DNA of 64,000 bases from Leptospira ainlahdjerensis (GCF_016919175.1 NZ_JAFFPU010000051.1:1-64000); one strand, 5' to 3'. Shown: positions 42,345-55,981, numbered from the stretch's first letter. Numbers and translations: made by a program. Notes: generated by a model from the sequence alone, not told the origin.

Positions 42345-43511
42345 ATGAGAGACTTTATCTTTTATCGTTGGATTCAATCCTTGTTCGGAATCTGTGTTTC
42401 AAAAAAAACTTTAAAAAAAGAAAAAGTCGAAAATCCATCTAAAATCCGTTCCTCCGTCCGATGCGCGAGCCGTTTTATAAAATTGCAAAACCTCATCGAA
42501 TCAAACGGGATGATCCCAAATCTTTTGAAGACACGTTTCGCGCCTCCGTTTTTAATCATACTTTTCCTATTCAGCGCTCCTCCTCATTCTGCGGAATCCC
42601 TTTCCAAGGAACAACTAAAGCTCGTAGGCGTGGTTCATTCCATCATAGACGATCTAGACCAATTGGTTATTAAAAAACAAAAAGACGAAAACGACGACGT
42701 GTATTTGCTCGTAAAAGAATCAGTTACAAAACTCAGAAGCGGGGTTTTGAGAGTCGGAATTCGGGAAGATATGGATCGGGACATTTTCGGTTCGGCGGCC
42801 TTTTCTATCCGTTCCAAAGAAGATCCGGATCCGAGTATCTATCTCAGTCCTTATCTTTTAGAACTCTACCAGACTCACCCTTCCATCGTACTCTCCGCCT
42901 TTGTCCACGAATGTCAGCATTCTAAAAGTTACTTCGACGATCCCGAACGTTTTGTAGATTTGAGTTCTACGAGCGTGCTCGAAAAATATTTGTACGAACT
43001 CGATTCCTATAATCGAGAATCTCAGTTTATTCTAAAATATTTAAAGAAGAACCCAAAATATAAACTTACACCTTTTGAAACTCTTCTTTCTACGAGTTTT
43101 GAAAAGGACAACTTAAACTATTTCTCATACGCTGCGCTCGGTCACGACATGTCTCTTGCCGTTTATCTTTACAATGTATCCGGTTTTAAACTGACTTATG
43201 AAGAGAAAATGAAGCTGATAGAAAAAACCCTCGATCAACTTCTCTCGACTCCCTTGGATAACAAATCGGATCCTTGGAGTCAATATCAACAGGTGGTTCC
43301 GATCTATTCTTTTCTTCAATTCGCTCCGCAGGCGATTCGAAACGTCGATACGATCCACGATCAAATTCCGGATCAGTCGAAATACGACTTACAGACACAA
43401 CACGCGCAATTATACGAAAGACTACTCACTCTGGAAAAACGATTCGGCGAAAATATACAAAAATACAAATATTTGCAGAATACACTCGATAAACTAAAAC
43501 AGATTGAGTAG
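42345..43511 (+). CDS. Secreted HExxH-motif protein, putative metallopeptidase
   Basis: 388 aa from ATG 42345, which has AGGA seven bases upstream. An internal ATG at 42510 would start right at a signal peptide (TRFAPPFLIILFLFSAPPHSA); that shorter form (333 aa) may be the real one. The mature protein has FVHECQHSKSYF, an HExxH zinc site around residue 188, inside a mostly helical domain. I do not recognise the family beyond that motif. It is upstream of the DUF2167 gene by 63 bases. Confidence 0.7.
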   Translation: MRDFIFYRWIQSLFGICVSKKTLKKEKVENPSKIRSSVRCASRFIKLQNLIESNGMIPNLLKTRFAPPFLIILFLFSAPPHSAESLSKEQLKLVGVVHSIIDDLDQLVIKKQKDENDDVYLLVKESVTKLRSGVLRVGIREDMDRDIFGSAAFSIRSKEDPDPSIYLSPYLLELYQTHPSIVLSAFVHECQHSKSYFDDPERFVDLSSTSVLEKYLYELDSYNRESQFILKYLKKNPKYKLTPFETLLSTSFEKDNLNYFSYAALGHDMSLAVYLYNVSGFKLTYEEKMKLIEKTLDQLLSTPLDNKSDPWSQYQQVVPIYSFLQFAPQAIRNVDTIHDQIPDQSKYDLQTQHAQLYERLLTLEKRFGENIQKYKYLQNTLDKLKQIE

Positions 43512-43574
43512 CCATTCGGATAAAATTTTTTGAGAATAAAATACCAATCAACCAAACCATAGGAGAACCGTAGT

Positions 43575-44462
43575 ATGAAATATAGAATCACCGTTGCGTT
43601 TTTGATACTTCTCTCCTTCGGTCTGTATTCACAACAGAACGAAGAGGCGAATCAAATCGTTAAAAACTTAAAATACCAAACCGGTAAAATTGTCATAGGC
43701 GATAATCTTGCGACCTTGACCGTTCCACCGCACTTTCGATATATCGACGGAAAACAGAGCAAACTTGTCTTGGAAAAAGTTTGGGGAAACCCGCCCGGTT
43801 CCGAACCGCTGGGGATGTTATTCTTAAAAAATGAAACTCCTACCAGTCCAAACTTCACTTTTGCGATCAGCATCGGCTTTTCGGAAGAAGGTTATATCAA
43901 AGACGACGATGCAAAGGACATGGACTACGAAGACCTTCTCGATGAAATGAAAGAAGATACGAAAGAATCCAATGAGGAAAGAAAGAAGGAAGGTTATCAG
44001 ACCGTAGAACTCGTCGGCTGGGCTTCTCCTCCGTTTTACGACGAAAAAACGAAAAAATTGCACTGGGCGAAAATTCTCAAGTTCGAAGGAAGCGAAGTGG
44101 ACACACTTAATTATAATATTCGAATGTTGGGTAGAAAAGGCGTATTGATCTTAAACGTCATCGCCGATATCGACAAACTCCCCCAAGTGAATCAAGAATT
44201 GGATGCGATCGTAAATTCCACGGAGTTCAACGAGGGAAGCAGATATTCCGATTTTAATCCGGGATTGGACACGGTTGCGGCTTACGGAATCGGAGGTTTG
44301 ATCGCAGGAAAAGTTTTGGCTAAAGCCGGTATCTTTGCACTTCTCCTAAAATTCTGGAAGGTCATCGCGTTAGCAGCAATCGGTGGATTGAGCGTTCTCA
44401 AAAAGTTTGTCTTCGGAGAGAAAAAAACTCCCCCTCCGACCGACGACACAACAAACACTTAA
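43575..44462 (+). CDS. DUF2167 membrane-anchored protein
   Basis: 295 aa with a signal peptide (FLILLSFGLYS). The core carries DUF2167 features: GKIVIGDNLATLTVPPHFRY, LVLEKVWGNPPG, VELVGWASPPFYDEKTKKLH and the conserved LNYNIRMLGRKGVLILN. Two hydrophobic C-terminal segments (IGGLIAGKVLAKAGIFALLL and KVIALAAIGGLSVL) give a membrane anchor. GGAG lies ahead of the ATG. Role unknown; it likely works in the inner membrane with its domain in the periplasm. Confidence 0.88.
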   Translation: MKYRITVAFLILLSFGLYSQQNEEANQIVKNLKYQTGKIVIGDNLATLTVPPHFRYIDGKQSKLVLEKVWGNPPGSEPLGMLFLKNETPTSPNFTFAISIGFSEEGYIKDDDAKDMDYEDLLDEMKEDTKESNEERKKEGYQTVELVGWASPPFYDEKTKKLHWAKILKFEGSEVDTLNYNIRMLGRKGVLILNVIADIDKLPQVNQELDAIVNSTEFNEGSRYSDFNPGLDTVAAYGIGGLIAGKVLAKAGIFALLLKFWKVIALAAIGGLSVLKKFVFGEKKTPPPTDDTTNT

Positions 44463-45031
44463 TCAAGCGGGATGGATTGAGAATCGGAGTAGGAGTCTGT
44501 AACCACGGATTCGATAAAACAAAACTCCGATTCTTGCTCTTCGTTTTACTTTTTAGTGAAATTCATCTTTTCAAAAAACGGATTGCCTGAACCTGTTTCT
44601 TTTGAAAAACGTAGGAGACCAAAGTAGGACAAAAGTCTCGAAAATAGAAATAAGACCGGAAAGCCGGGATTAAAGTCTGTTTCAATCCTTTTTATGATTC
44701 TAATCCGTTTGTCGGAACAATCGATTTTCACCCCAAAAACGTTGACAGCTTCGAGAAGAAAGGGAAAGCGAAGGTTGTTTGTGTTTCGATTTCTTTTGAG
44801 CTTTTTTCAAAATCTCAAAATGTAGGAACTCCTATCATAATTTCACAAGGTTTGTTTGTTAGAAAGTTCAAAAACCCGCTAACACAAGCGGCGGTTTGTG
44901 GGAACTCCTGCGTTCTCAGGAGGAGCTTACCGAATAGAAGAAACGATTTCCGGAAAGATTTTTGACAAACTTTTAGATTTTGTGTTCTATAATATACGCC
45001 GCTCGATTCTTAAAGAACTACAGATCTCGTC
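44463..45031. other. Spacer with hairpin and two motif copies
   Basis: A 10-bp stem AGAATCGGAG / CTCCGATTCT (44480-44489 and 44525-44534) with a 35-base loop follows the DUF2167 stop and may end the transcript. Motif copies lie at 44822 and 44899. Confidence 0.5.
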
Positions 45032-46351
45032 TCACTGAGGGATTTTCGGACCCAATTCTATGATCAACTGTTCTTCCGGAACCGTGAGATCGATCTTGTC
45101 GACCTTTTCCGGAATTCTTCCCGCAAGAACGTCCTCGGTAAGATTTTTAATCTTTGCTAATATAGTTTCATCGGTGCAATTGGAAATCGAAATGATGTTC
45201 GGAATATCTCTTCCCCAGGAAAAACGGATTCCCGGACTTTCGACAAAAAAAGATTCGGTGATTCCGTCCCCTTCCTTATCGATCATCGTAAAAACGGTGG
45301 AATCTCCGGTTACTACGATCGCCTTCTTTCCTTTTTTGACCTTATCGATTTTTACGCGTGTGTTGGTCATCTCGCGGTTCCAAAGATAATAGTATAATTT
45401 TCTAATCTGAGAATCGATCAGACGATCCCTCGCGCTCTTATACAATTCTCCGTATTTTTTTCCGACTTCTTCTTCCCCTTTCATCTGGCCGTCGAGTTCT
45501 CTCGGAGTCGTAGAATGAAGATAATAATCCGGAATTCCATTGACCGTATTGATATAGAACGACTGATCCTTTCTTTCGCCCGGATAAGGATTGGTTTCAG
45601 GGCCCGGATTCTTGAGGAATGCAAGAAGTTTATCTCTTCTCTCGTTTACTTTTTTACGGAGTTCTTCCGCTCTAAAACGAAGTGAACTCGTCTTAGGAGA
45701 TTCTTTTCCGTAAAATCGTTCCGAACGTTCGAGTTCAGCGCTCACCGTTCTTTCCGAAGAATAATTTTTCAGAAGGTCTTCGTCGTATTTCATGAGAAGA
45801 TCCAATTCTTTCGAACGTTTTACCGGTTCGGCCGAGGTCTGACTCGCCTCTTCTTTGTTAGGTGGAGTCTGTATATTGGATGAGTTCGTTTCACTCGGCT
45901 TGTTTGAACCGGATTTGTTTTCGGGAGTTTTTGCGCCGGTGATACTTCTTTCAGACTCGGGAAGTCTGTAGTAATCCGATTCCAACTCTCGAAGTCTTGC
46001 GTAATTGGATATTTTTACGAGATAGTCTTTTTCTTTTTCTCTTACGCCGTTCGGATCGTCGTATCCGTCTTTTAAAAGCGTAAGTTGACCCTTATAAATG
46101 ATCATAAGAGTCGCTTCGGAAGAATCCCGATTCGGGTTGCGATCCGCGAGGGCTTTTCCTTCCTTATCGACTAACTGAACAAAATGGAATGCGAGTCGAT
46201 CGGTGCGGAATTCCGTAATATTCTGTATATCGGGTGAAATTTGTAAATCGGAGGAAGACCAGAGAGCCTCTCCCAAAATGAAAAGGACAAACAGAAAAAC
46301 GAGTTTGTTTTTTCCGGTAAGAAACAAGCGATCCATAAAATTGGATTTCAT
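45032..46351 (-). CDS. Secreted/anchored protein, unknown function
   Basis: 439 aa. The N-terminal hydrophobic stretch LVFLFVLFILGEALW is followed by DLQISPDIQNITEFRTD. The middle (about 130-180) is Ser/Thr/Pro/Lys-rich and disordered (GSNKPSETNSSNIQTPPNK), then a helical Glu/Arg/Lys part and a C-terminal beta-rich block (VIVTGDSTVFTMIDKEGDGI). I do not recognise a family. Last gene of a five-gene minus operon, 44 bases after the GerM-like gene. Likely periplasmic, linked to envelope biology by its neighbours only. Confidence 0.75.
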   Translation of the reverse strand: MKSNFMDRLFLTGKNKLVFLFVLFILGEALWSSSDLQISPDIQNITEFRTDRLAFHFVQLVDKEGKALADRNPNRDSSEATLMIIYKGQLTLLKDGYDDPNGVREKEKDYLVKISNYARLRELESDYYRLPESERSITGAKTPENKSGSNKPSETNSSNIQTPPNKEEASQTSAEPVKRSKELDLLMKYDEDLLKNYSSERTVSAELERSERFYGKESPKTSSLRFRAEELRKKVNERRDKLLAFLKNPGPETNPYPGERKDQSFYINTVNGIPDYYLHSTTPRELDGQMKGEEEVGKKYGELYKSARDRLIDSQIRKLYYYLWNREMTNTRVKIDKVKKGKKAIVVTGDSTVFTMIDKEGDGITESFFVESPGIRFSWGRDIPNIISISNCTDETILAKIKNLTEDVLAGRIPEKVDKIDLTVPEEQLIIELGPKIPQ

Positions 46352-46394
46352 CTTGTTTCTAGTATCGGCTTTTAAAGCGTTGGAATGAGAGAAT

Positions 46395-47163
46395 TCAGTT
46401 CCTTTTGTGGCTTAAATTGAGAGAATATTCCATTCCGGGAATAGTCTCGGGAAGACCGTCGAGCCTATATTCTACGCTTTGAATGTCCGAAAAGTTTTCG
46501 AAAACCGTCTTTTCCAAAGCGATAAACGTGGAATCCAAAAGTGCCATCTTCTTACGAGCGATTTCCTTTTGTTTGTCCTCTTCTTTCATCTGCTGTTGTA
46601 CGTAAGTATAATCGATTCTAAACTTCATTCCGGAAAGAATTTCCTGAAGAGTCGACTTTCTAAAATCAAGAATCAAGGTGTTCCCGTTTTTCCAAATCGC
46701 TTTGACCGCGTATTGAATTTCAGGTAAACGTTTTAGATTTTTATAATGTTCTCCCTTGCCGGAAGCAAAGGCCTTATCAAAATAAGAGGATTCGCTGATT
46801 TCCCCGATGAGGGTCATCGTCTTGCGGCGGAATTCGTCCTCTTCCAAAAGAACTTTTCTCCGAACCGGAAAAACTTGTCTTTCGCCGTCCGAACCGTAGA
46901 TGGTGATCTCCGTTCTCGGATCCCTGTTTCCGACTTCATAGAGAGAAAAAGGAACGAGCGTAATAAAGGGATTGTGACCCGCGAGAATAAAGGAAGTAAA
47001 AAACAAAATGACTCCGATCCAAGCGTAGGTGAGAAACAAAGTTCTTCGCGAAACACCATCTTCGGTCGCAGTGCGAAACAACCAGAGATAACCGAGATTG
47101 ATTTTTACTCCGGCGGCCTTGATCGCTTCCCATGCCGCGTCTTTGATCGCGATTGCAGATTCT

Positions 47164-47183
<20 letters not shown>
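46395..47183 (-). CDS. GerM-like membrane protein
   Basis: 262 aa. A short N-terminus, one membrane helix (TYAWIGVILFFTSFILAG, about residue 52) and an extracytoplasmic domain. The segment TEITIYGSDGERQVFPVRRK and the following alpha/beta pattern (VLLEEDEFRRKTMTLIGEIS) resemble GerM domains. The C-terminus is helical with a Lys/Glu-rich segment. Its start lies inside the amidase gene (20-base overlap). GerM domains and amidases occur together in septal or spore peptidoglycan systems, so a role in amidase control is inferred. Confidence 0.6.
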
Positions 47184-50665
<3,482 letters not shown>

Positions 50666-50695
50666 TCTCTCAGACCTAGAGAAACGGGAAGGGAG

Positions 50696-50740
<45 letters not shown>

Positions 50741-50791
50741 AGAGAATCTTCTTGGAAGGATCTTTCAAAAAATTCTATAGAATCAAGACGT

Positions 50792-51259
50792 ATGAGCATC
50801 CAAAATAAAATCGAATCTCTGGGTTACAAACTTCCACCTCCTCCGCAAGCAATCGCGGCCTACATTCCTGCCAATCAGAGCGGCAACCTCGTTTTTACTT
50901 CCGGACAACTTCCCCTAAAAGACGGACAATTGATGCTCACTGGAAAATTAGGAGAAAGCCTTTCCATTGAAGACGTAAAGGAAGCCACGATCCAAGCCAG
51001 CCTGAATGCGATCGCGGCCGCCTCTGCGATTTGCGGAGGTCCGGATAAGATCGTGAGGATCGTAAAGATCGGAGTGTTTGTCGCATGTGGTCCGAACTTC
51101 ACCGAGCATCATTTGGTTGCGAACCACGGAAGCAATTTCCTTCTTTCCGTTTTTGGAGAATCGGGACGTCATGCGCGCTTTGCCGTCGGCGTTCCTTCTC
51201 TTCCTTTGAACGCTCCCGTTGAAATCGAGGTCGTTTTTCAGGTCGCAGATGTTCAGTAA
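50792..51259 (+). CDS. RidA/YjgH-family protein
   Basis: 155 aa from ATG 50792; the frame is open to 50516, but that part is antisense to the methyltransferase. The family blocks SGNLVFTSGQLPLKDGQLML and FGESGRHARFAVGVPSLPLNAP (around the conserved Arg) are clear. RidA proteins hydrolyse reactive enamine/imine intermediates from PLP enzymes. It resembles the longer YjgH-type branch rather than canonical RidA. Overlaps the next gene by 11 bases. Confidence 0.9.
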   Translation: MSIQNKIESLGYKLPPPPQAIAAYIPANQSGNLVFTSGQLPLKDGQLMLTGKLGESLSIEDVKEATIQASLNAIAAASAICGGPDKIVRIVKIGVFVACGPNFTEHHLVANHGSNFLLSVFGESGRHARFAVGVPSLPLNAPVEIEVVFQVADVQ

Positions 51260-51755
51260 TCTCTGGAAGGATATTCAGTGGAGCGTTAGAACAATTCCTC
51301 TTCTCGCGAGAGAATGGTTGACGTTCTATCTTTCTTTTACCGGAAGATTTACGGACTTTTGGAAAGAAAAATCGGGGACCGAAAAAGTTCTCTTTGTCGC
51401 GGTCACGCTTCAACTTTTTTTCAGCCTTTCGACTTGGATCGAATACACGATCAATCTCGGAGGGGAAGAAACGGAAGGCCTTCGTGTTTCGTCTAACTTT
51501 TACTTTATCATTCTTTCCGCCGGTGTTTTCTTTTTCGGTTCTTTCTGGAGATCTCACTGGCTGGGTTCTCTTCTGTTGAGTCTTCAATTCCTTCTCGGTT
51601 TGGGAACTCTCGCTGGAATCTTTTTTCCTGAGACGTTCTTTGTGAGTTTTTTGAGAGAAACCGATTACGTTTTCAGTTGGAAGTTCTACGGTTATTTGGG
51701 AGCTTGGGGTTTCACCTCGATTCTGGCTCTGAATCAGTTCTTTCAGAAAGACTAA
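51249..51755 (+). CDS. Small integral membrane protein, unknown
   Basis: 168 aa from ATG 51249, inside the RidA 3' end; the frame extends to 51219. Four hydrophobic segments are visible (VLFVAVTLQLFFSLSTWIEY, FIILSAGVFFFGSFW, LLSLQFLLGLGTLAGIF, FYGYLGAWGFTSILALNQFF). No domain recognised. Translationally coupled to RidA. Confidence 0.7.
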   Translation: MFSNLWKDIQWSVRTIPLLAREWLTFYLSFTGRFTDFWKEKSGTEKVLFVAVTLQLFFSLSTWIEYTINLGGEETEGLRVSSNFYFIILSAGVFFFGSFWRSHWLGSLLLSLQFLLGLGTLAGIFFPETFFVSFLRETDYVFSWKFYGYLGAWGFTSILALNQFFQKD

Positions 51756-52481
51756 GAGCTTATAAAGAAGCGTAAACAAATCCATTTTTATTTTCTCCGA
51801 CGAAAAATGGGTGCGAGAAATCTTTCGTCGCAATTTCCTCCTTTCCGTTTTTGGAAAACCTAAAGTAGGAACTCCTTCTTTTTAGAATCTTAGATTAGAG
51901 AGCGCAGACTTTCCGCTAACAGAAGACATCCGATGTGTTAGAAATCCCCCGGAATAAAACGGGTTCACTCCGTGAAAAAGCAGAACGTGGGAACTCCTTT
52001 TTCGATTTTTTCGTCTTCCCATTCCGCAGTTCACAACAAGAAAGCCGGATCTTCGATTTTTCCTTTTATTGGCTTAAGACAAAGTAAAAGTAGGAACTCC
52101 CAAAGTTTTAAATTCTCATTTTACGATTCGTTTTCCAAAAATAGGACCTCGTATTCTTTCGTCTTTTTGGATACTAAAAAGTAGGATCTCCTCAAAAAGG
52201 AGTTCCTACTTTTTGATCTTCTTTTAGGAGCAAACAACTCCCTTTTACATCCTTCCTCCAAAACCATAATTCTTTCCTGCGGAAAACCCAAACCCACCTT
52301 TTTCGAAAGACTGGTTTCAGAAGAATTTTTCAATCGTGAGAGTTCCCACAAAAAAAATCCGAAGAGACATAGTCTAAAAAATTTCTCGAAAAAGCGGATT
52401 CAAATTCAATAACTTTTATACAATTATTTATTTACAAATTTAAATTTCAATCGATCATCCGGACGTTATGGAGAAATAAAA
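51756..52481. other. Spacer rich in the dispersed motif
   Basis: About 725 bases with motif copies near 51865, 51987, 52090, 52181, 52199 and 52340. Two of them face each other at 52176-52214. No gene is supported; the open frames here translate the motif as VGT, VGTP or RSSYF. Confidence 0.6.
52176..52214. repeat. Inverted pair of the dispersed motif
   Basis: AAAAAGTAGGATCTCCT (from 52176) and AGGAGTTCCTACTTTTT (to 52214) face each other around CAAAA, with one mismatch in 17. The transcript would form a 17-bp hairpin ending in T runs. It could work as a terminator on either strand. Confidence 0.85.
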
Positions 52482-53315
52482 ATGAAAATAATAACTTTGG
52501 TATTTTCTACTTTTATAATTTTTAATATTCTAATAGCACAATCTTCAAAAAATTCCCAGACAGCCGCGGAGATCATCGAACGTTCCAACCAATTTATCGA
52601 ACAACTTTCCTACCCGATGCGCGAACGCGATCTTAAACCGGATGGCGACATAGGGAAAACTTTCGAAGAATTAAAAAAGGATTCGGAAACATTCATAAAG
52701 GAAGCGAACTCGGACAAAAGTGCATTCAAAGAAGTCGAAAAGGTAAAAACAAAACTACAACAAATCAAAGCGGAATACATTCGAAAAAGAGAACAAATCG
52801 CATCCGAAGAATATAACTTCAAACCGAGGTTCGGAATTTCTCCCGGCATCATGTATCTTTCCGGCCAAGGGAGAGGGGAATACATTTCAGGTGCGAGTGT
52901 CGATTCTTTCGGCTTTATTGTCGCAAATGAAAAACTGAGGAATATCACACGTTTGTTTCCTACGGTCACCGGGTATTGGTCTCCGGAAAAGATTAGCCCG
53001 GCCTTTGTCGGAGTCACCGTTGGATTGAATGAGGGCAAGAATTCAGGCCTCGGCTATTCCCTCGCCTACGGAATTACCTTCGGAGTCGTCTTATCGGGCA
53101 ATGTTCATTTCGGATTTTTTTATGGACAAATCTTCGACCCTTCCGTTCGAAAACTTCCCGCTTATTTAACTCTGAGTCAACCCTATCCAAGTCATTTACT
53201 CGGACCCGACGCCAAAGCTTCCTATCAATACGCAGGTTTTTCCGTACCAACCGAAGCGGTAAATGGAATTTACAATGCTTTTGGTATTGTCATCAGCGTC
53301 TCTGTCGGAAAATAA
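52482..53315 (+). CDS. Probable outer-membrane-type protein, unknown
   Basis: 277 aa with a signal peptide (ITLVFSTFIIFNILIA). The first 110 mature residues are helical and charged (SETFIKEANSDKSAFKEVEK), then the rest is beta-rich with alternating aromatic patterns (RFGISPGIMYLSGQGRGEYI, LGYSLAYGITFGVVLSGNVH), ending VISVSVGK. GGAG precedes the ATG. A partial barrel or porin-like domain behind a coiled coil is plausible. Family not recognised. Convergent with the next gene. Confidence 0.7.
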   Translation: MKIITLVFSTFIIFNILIAQSSKNSQTAAEIIERSNQFIEQLSYPMRERDLKPDGDIGKTFEELKKDSETFIKEANSDKSAFKEVEKVKTKLQQIKAEYIRKREQIASEEYNFKPRFGISPGIMYLSGQGRGEYISGASVDSFGFIVANEKLRNITRLFPTVTGYWSPEKISPAFVGVTVGLNEGKNSGLGYSLAYGITFGVVLSGNVHFGFFYGQIFDPSVRKLPAYLTLSQPYPSHLLGPDAKASYQYAGFSVPTEAVNGIYNAFGIVISVSVGK

Positions 53316-53362
53316 AAACGCATAACACGCTGCCCGTATTGAAACATACGATCTTTAAAATA

Positions 53363-54415
53363 TTATGGATAACTAATATAATCCCATGTGGAACTCTGGC
53401 TCGGCAACATCGTACAGTTGTGTTTTGCGTTCTCGTCCCCGCCGGCACAGAGATTCGTGGTCAGACGGTGTGTGTTTCCAAAAGGCGCCGCTCCCGAATC
53501 CGCGTCCGTGAGGGCTCCCGTCATTCCGAAAGAATTCAACCAAACATCGGTAACCTGATTGGGATTCCCGGAAAAGTTTGCCACCGAATCTCCGATGTGA
53601 ATCAATCCATAATAAGAATTCGCCGAGGTCAGACCGCTAACGCTCAACCAAGCCGCGTTGCTCGCAGAAGCGACGTGATAATCGGAAACACCGCTATAAA
53701 TGGAAACCCTTCCCAAAGACTTGATTTTTCCTTGATAGGCGGCGTGACCGCTTCCCTGAGAATGTCCTCCTAGATAAACCTTACTCCAATTAACCCCGCC
53801 TCCGCTCAAGAATTGGTCCCAACCGTCGTTGGGCCGTTTAGCCGCGAGATATTGAAGCAATTTCAAAAGTCTTCCATCGATCGAATTAATAAAATCCACC
53901 GAAACCGCGGTCGTCTTATCCACTCCCGTTAGAATTTCTTCTCTCGTATTTCCGAAACAGGTAGCTGAATTATTAGGCGCCGTGTTGCAGATAACGTTAA
54001 TCGGCTCCGAGTTCGGATACATAAGGCCGATACTATGATAACCTCGGATCGCCCCTTCTTCTATGATCTTAGAAACTCCGATCGGATTGGAACCCGAGCC
54101 CGGCAAAAAAACCGACAGCAAATTTTTAGGAGTCCCGTAAGGGAGATACATCAAATGCGGATCATTATATCTTAGAATACAACTCGCTCCATAACTCGGG
54201 AGAACAAAAATTCTAGTAAGTCCGTTGAAGGTATCAACACGCGGCGGAAGCGAAGTCTGAGCGCATTGAATAAAGTCGATCACCGCAAATCCTAAAATCG
54301 TCTCGTGAAGATCCCGGTCTTTTTCATCCTTATCAGCGGTCCACTTTGTACAACCTAAGAACAAAAGAAGAAGCAAGAAAAGTATAGTAGAAAACTCTAA
54401 AGTATTTTTTTTCAT
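53363..54415 (-). CDS. Alpha/beta-hydrolase-like lipoprotein
   Basis: 350 aa. The signal peptide ends LLLLLFLGC, a clear lipobox with mature N-terminal Cys. The core has LGGHSQGSGHAAYQGK, a GxSxG nucleophile elbow, and a late THRLTTNLCAGGDENAKHNC with a possible His. Cys residues are numerous, suggesting disulfides on the periplasmic or surface side. It resembles the BPSS1187-type hydrolase family, by memory only. Substrate unknown. Confidence 0.78.
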   Translation of the reverse strand: MKKNTLEFSTILFLLLLLFLGCTKWTADKDEKDRDLHETILGFAVIDFIQCAQTSLPPRVDTFNGLTRIFVLPSYGASCILRYNDPHLMYLPYGTPKNLLSVFLPGSGSNPIGVSKIIEEGAIRGYHSIGLMYPNSEPINVICNTAPNNSATCFGNTREEILTGVDKTTAVSVDFINSIDGRLLKLLQYLAAKRPNDGWDQFLSGGGVNWSKVYLGGHSQGSGHAAYQGKIKSLGRVSIYSGVSDYHVASASNAAWLSVSGLTSANSYYGLIHIGDSVANFSGNPNQVTDVWLNSFGMTGALTDADSGAAPFGNTHRLTTNLCAGGDENAKHNCTMLPSQSSTWDYISYP

Positions 54416-54610
54416 CTTACCTTCTTTGTTTCAAGTTTAGAATCGAAAAAGAAATCCTTTAGTGTACAAAACAATCGTTGTTTCGTTGAATTTCATTCTT
54501 CTTTTTTTTGGAGAAATTCGGTTCACAAAAAGTGAAGTTTTTTTCGATATTTTTCGAAGAATCATTCTATCTGCAGGAATGAATCGAAAATCATTCGTCT
54601 AAGATTCTCC

Positions 54611-55504
54611 TTAGAGCCTTTCTCCGCCTTTGTATTTTCGATTTCGATCCTTGGCACAAACTCCGGATTCCGCACACTCCGAAGTTTCCAAAACCATTTG
54701 AAACGTTTTGGAATCCGCTCTGGAAATGACTTTCCCCTGCCAATAGACATTTTGCGAGTCCTTTGCGTATTCGGAATCCATCGATAGATTTACATCCAAT
54801 GGATTGGGATATTTTAGGACTTCAAAACTTTTCGGTGAGCAAGAAAAAGATAAAACGTCCGATGAGTTTAAAAAATAACATCCTTTCCCGTCCTTTGCAT
54901 ACTGTCCCAAAAGTGTGAACGTCTCCGTATCAGCTCCGGGAATTCGTTTTCCCTGATAGTAAATCGCGGTTTTCGTTTTTAAAACTTCGTAAAAAATAGA
55001 ATCCAGAAACAAAGGTGATTCCGCATCCTCATCGATGTTTATCCCAGTATAATAAAGGCGTTTTCCGTCAATCCCGTAATCGGTGTTACTTCCTTCGCGA
55101 CTCAAAACTTGGAAACTTTCCGGCTTTGCCTTTTCTAAAACGAAAAATACGATCTCCTTCTCCGTCCAAATCTTTAAATCGAGAGGAATCACAATCAACC
55201 AGGCTTTGGGAGAATTCGTTCTGATATTCAAATTCGTCGTTACGTAATAAACTGCCTTCCGATCCGAAGAATATCCTTTTCCCAGAATTCGAAAACTTTC
55301 AGGGTCGACTTCGGGTAGTCTCGTCTCTTTGTAATAAACGATTCGATCGTCTTTCGCATATTCTCCGTCGATAATCTCAAAATTTTTTCTTTCCCTTGTT
55401 TCGATCTTGTGGTCTTCATAATAGGGAAGAATCCAATATTTATAATGATATCCTTTCGAACAGGAGACTATAAACATAAAAACCAAAAGCCATCTGTATT
55501 TCAT
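54611..55504 (-). CDS. DKNYY-repeat lipoprotein
   Basis: 297 aa from ATG 55504 (frame open to 55552). The signal peptide ends LLVFMFIVSC, a lipobox. The rest has about five DKNYY-type units: YAKDDRIVYYKETRLPEVD, YSSDRKAVYYVT, YGIDGKRLYYTG, YAKDGKGCYFLN and YAKDSQNVYWQGKVISRAD. DKNYY proteins are surface or periplasmic proteins of unknown function; the repeats resemble propeller-like units. No ribosome site is obvious. Confidence 0.82.
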   Translation of the reverse strand: MKYRWLLVFMFIVSCSKGYHYKYWILPYYEDHKIETRERKNFEIIDGEYAKDDRIVYYKETRLPEVDPESFRILGKGYSSDRKAVYYVTTNLNIRTNSPKAWLIVIPLDLKIWTEKEIVFFVLEKAKPESFQVLSREGSNTDYGIDGKRLYYTGINIDEDAESPLFLDSIFYEVLKTKTAIYYQGKRIPGADTETFTLLGQYAKDGKGCYFLNSSDVLSFSCSPKSFEVLKYPNPLDVNLSMDSEYAKDSQNVYWQGKVISRADSKTFQMVLETSECAESGVCAKDRNRKYKGGERL

Positions 55505-55657
55505 AATTTTTGTATATTCTATTTTTTTAATTTTTTTGAACCGATTCAACAAAATTCGCGAAGTTCAAAAAGAACGAACGTTGCGAGCATCGACCCCAAG
55601 AAGGATGGAATAACTTCCAATTCTTATCGGGAAGGTTTTGCGTTTTTGAAAAGGCCC

Positions 55658-55981
55658 TTAGTCGAAAATGCCTAAGTCCATCTTCGCATCTTCAGAGGCC
55701 ATTTCTCGCGGATCCCATTTCGGAATCCAGACCACTTCCACTTCAGCTTCCGTGATCCCATCCACGCGGAGTGTGTGATTGATGACATCCTGTTTCATCT
55801 GGGGGCCCGCAGGACAAGCCATTGATGTGTAAGTCATATCGATTTTTGCTTTGGTTCCTTCTACCTTGATCCTATAAATGAGTCCGAGTTCCGCGATCGA
55901 GATTCCGATTTCGGGATCTTCTACCTTTTTGACTTCTTCGTAGATTTGTTCTTCCAATGCGTTTGTGGGAGCTTCTAACAT
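55658..55981 (-). CDS. sufT: DUF59 iron-sulfur assembly factor (SufT-like)
   Basis: 107 aa MIP18/DUF59 domain. It begins [20 protein letters not shown] with the hallmark VEDPE, then [11 protein letters not shown], and [14 protein letters not shown] holding the conserved Cys. It lies in line with the SUF operon, 341 bases after sufU. SufT-type proteins help deliver iron-sulfur clusters to target proteins. Same strand and theme suggest co-regulation, though the spacer and its inverted repeat may interrupt it. Confidence 0.88.
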   Translation of the reverse strand: MLEAPTNALEEQIYEEVKKVEDPEIGISIAELGLIYRIKVEGTKAKIDMTYTSMACPAGPQMKQDVINHTLRVDGITEAEVEVVWIPKWDPREMASEDAKMDLGIFD

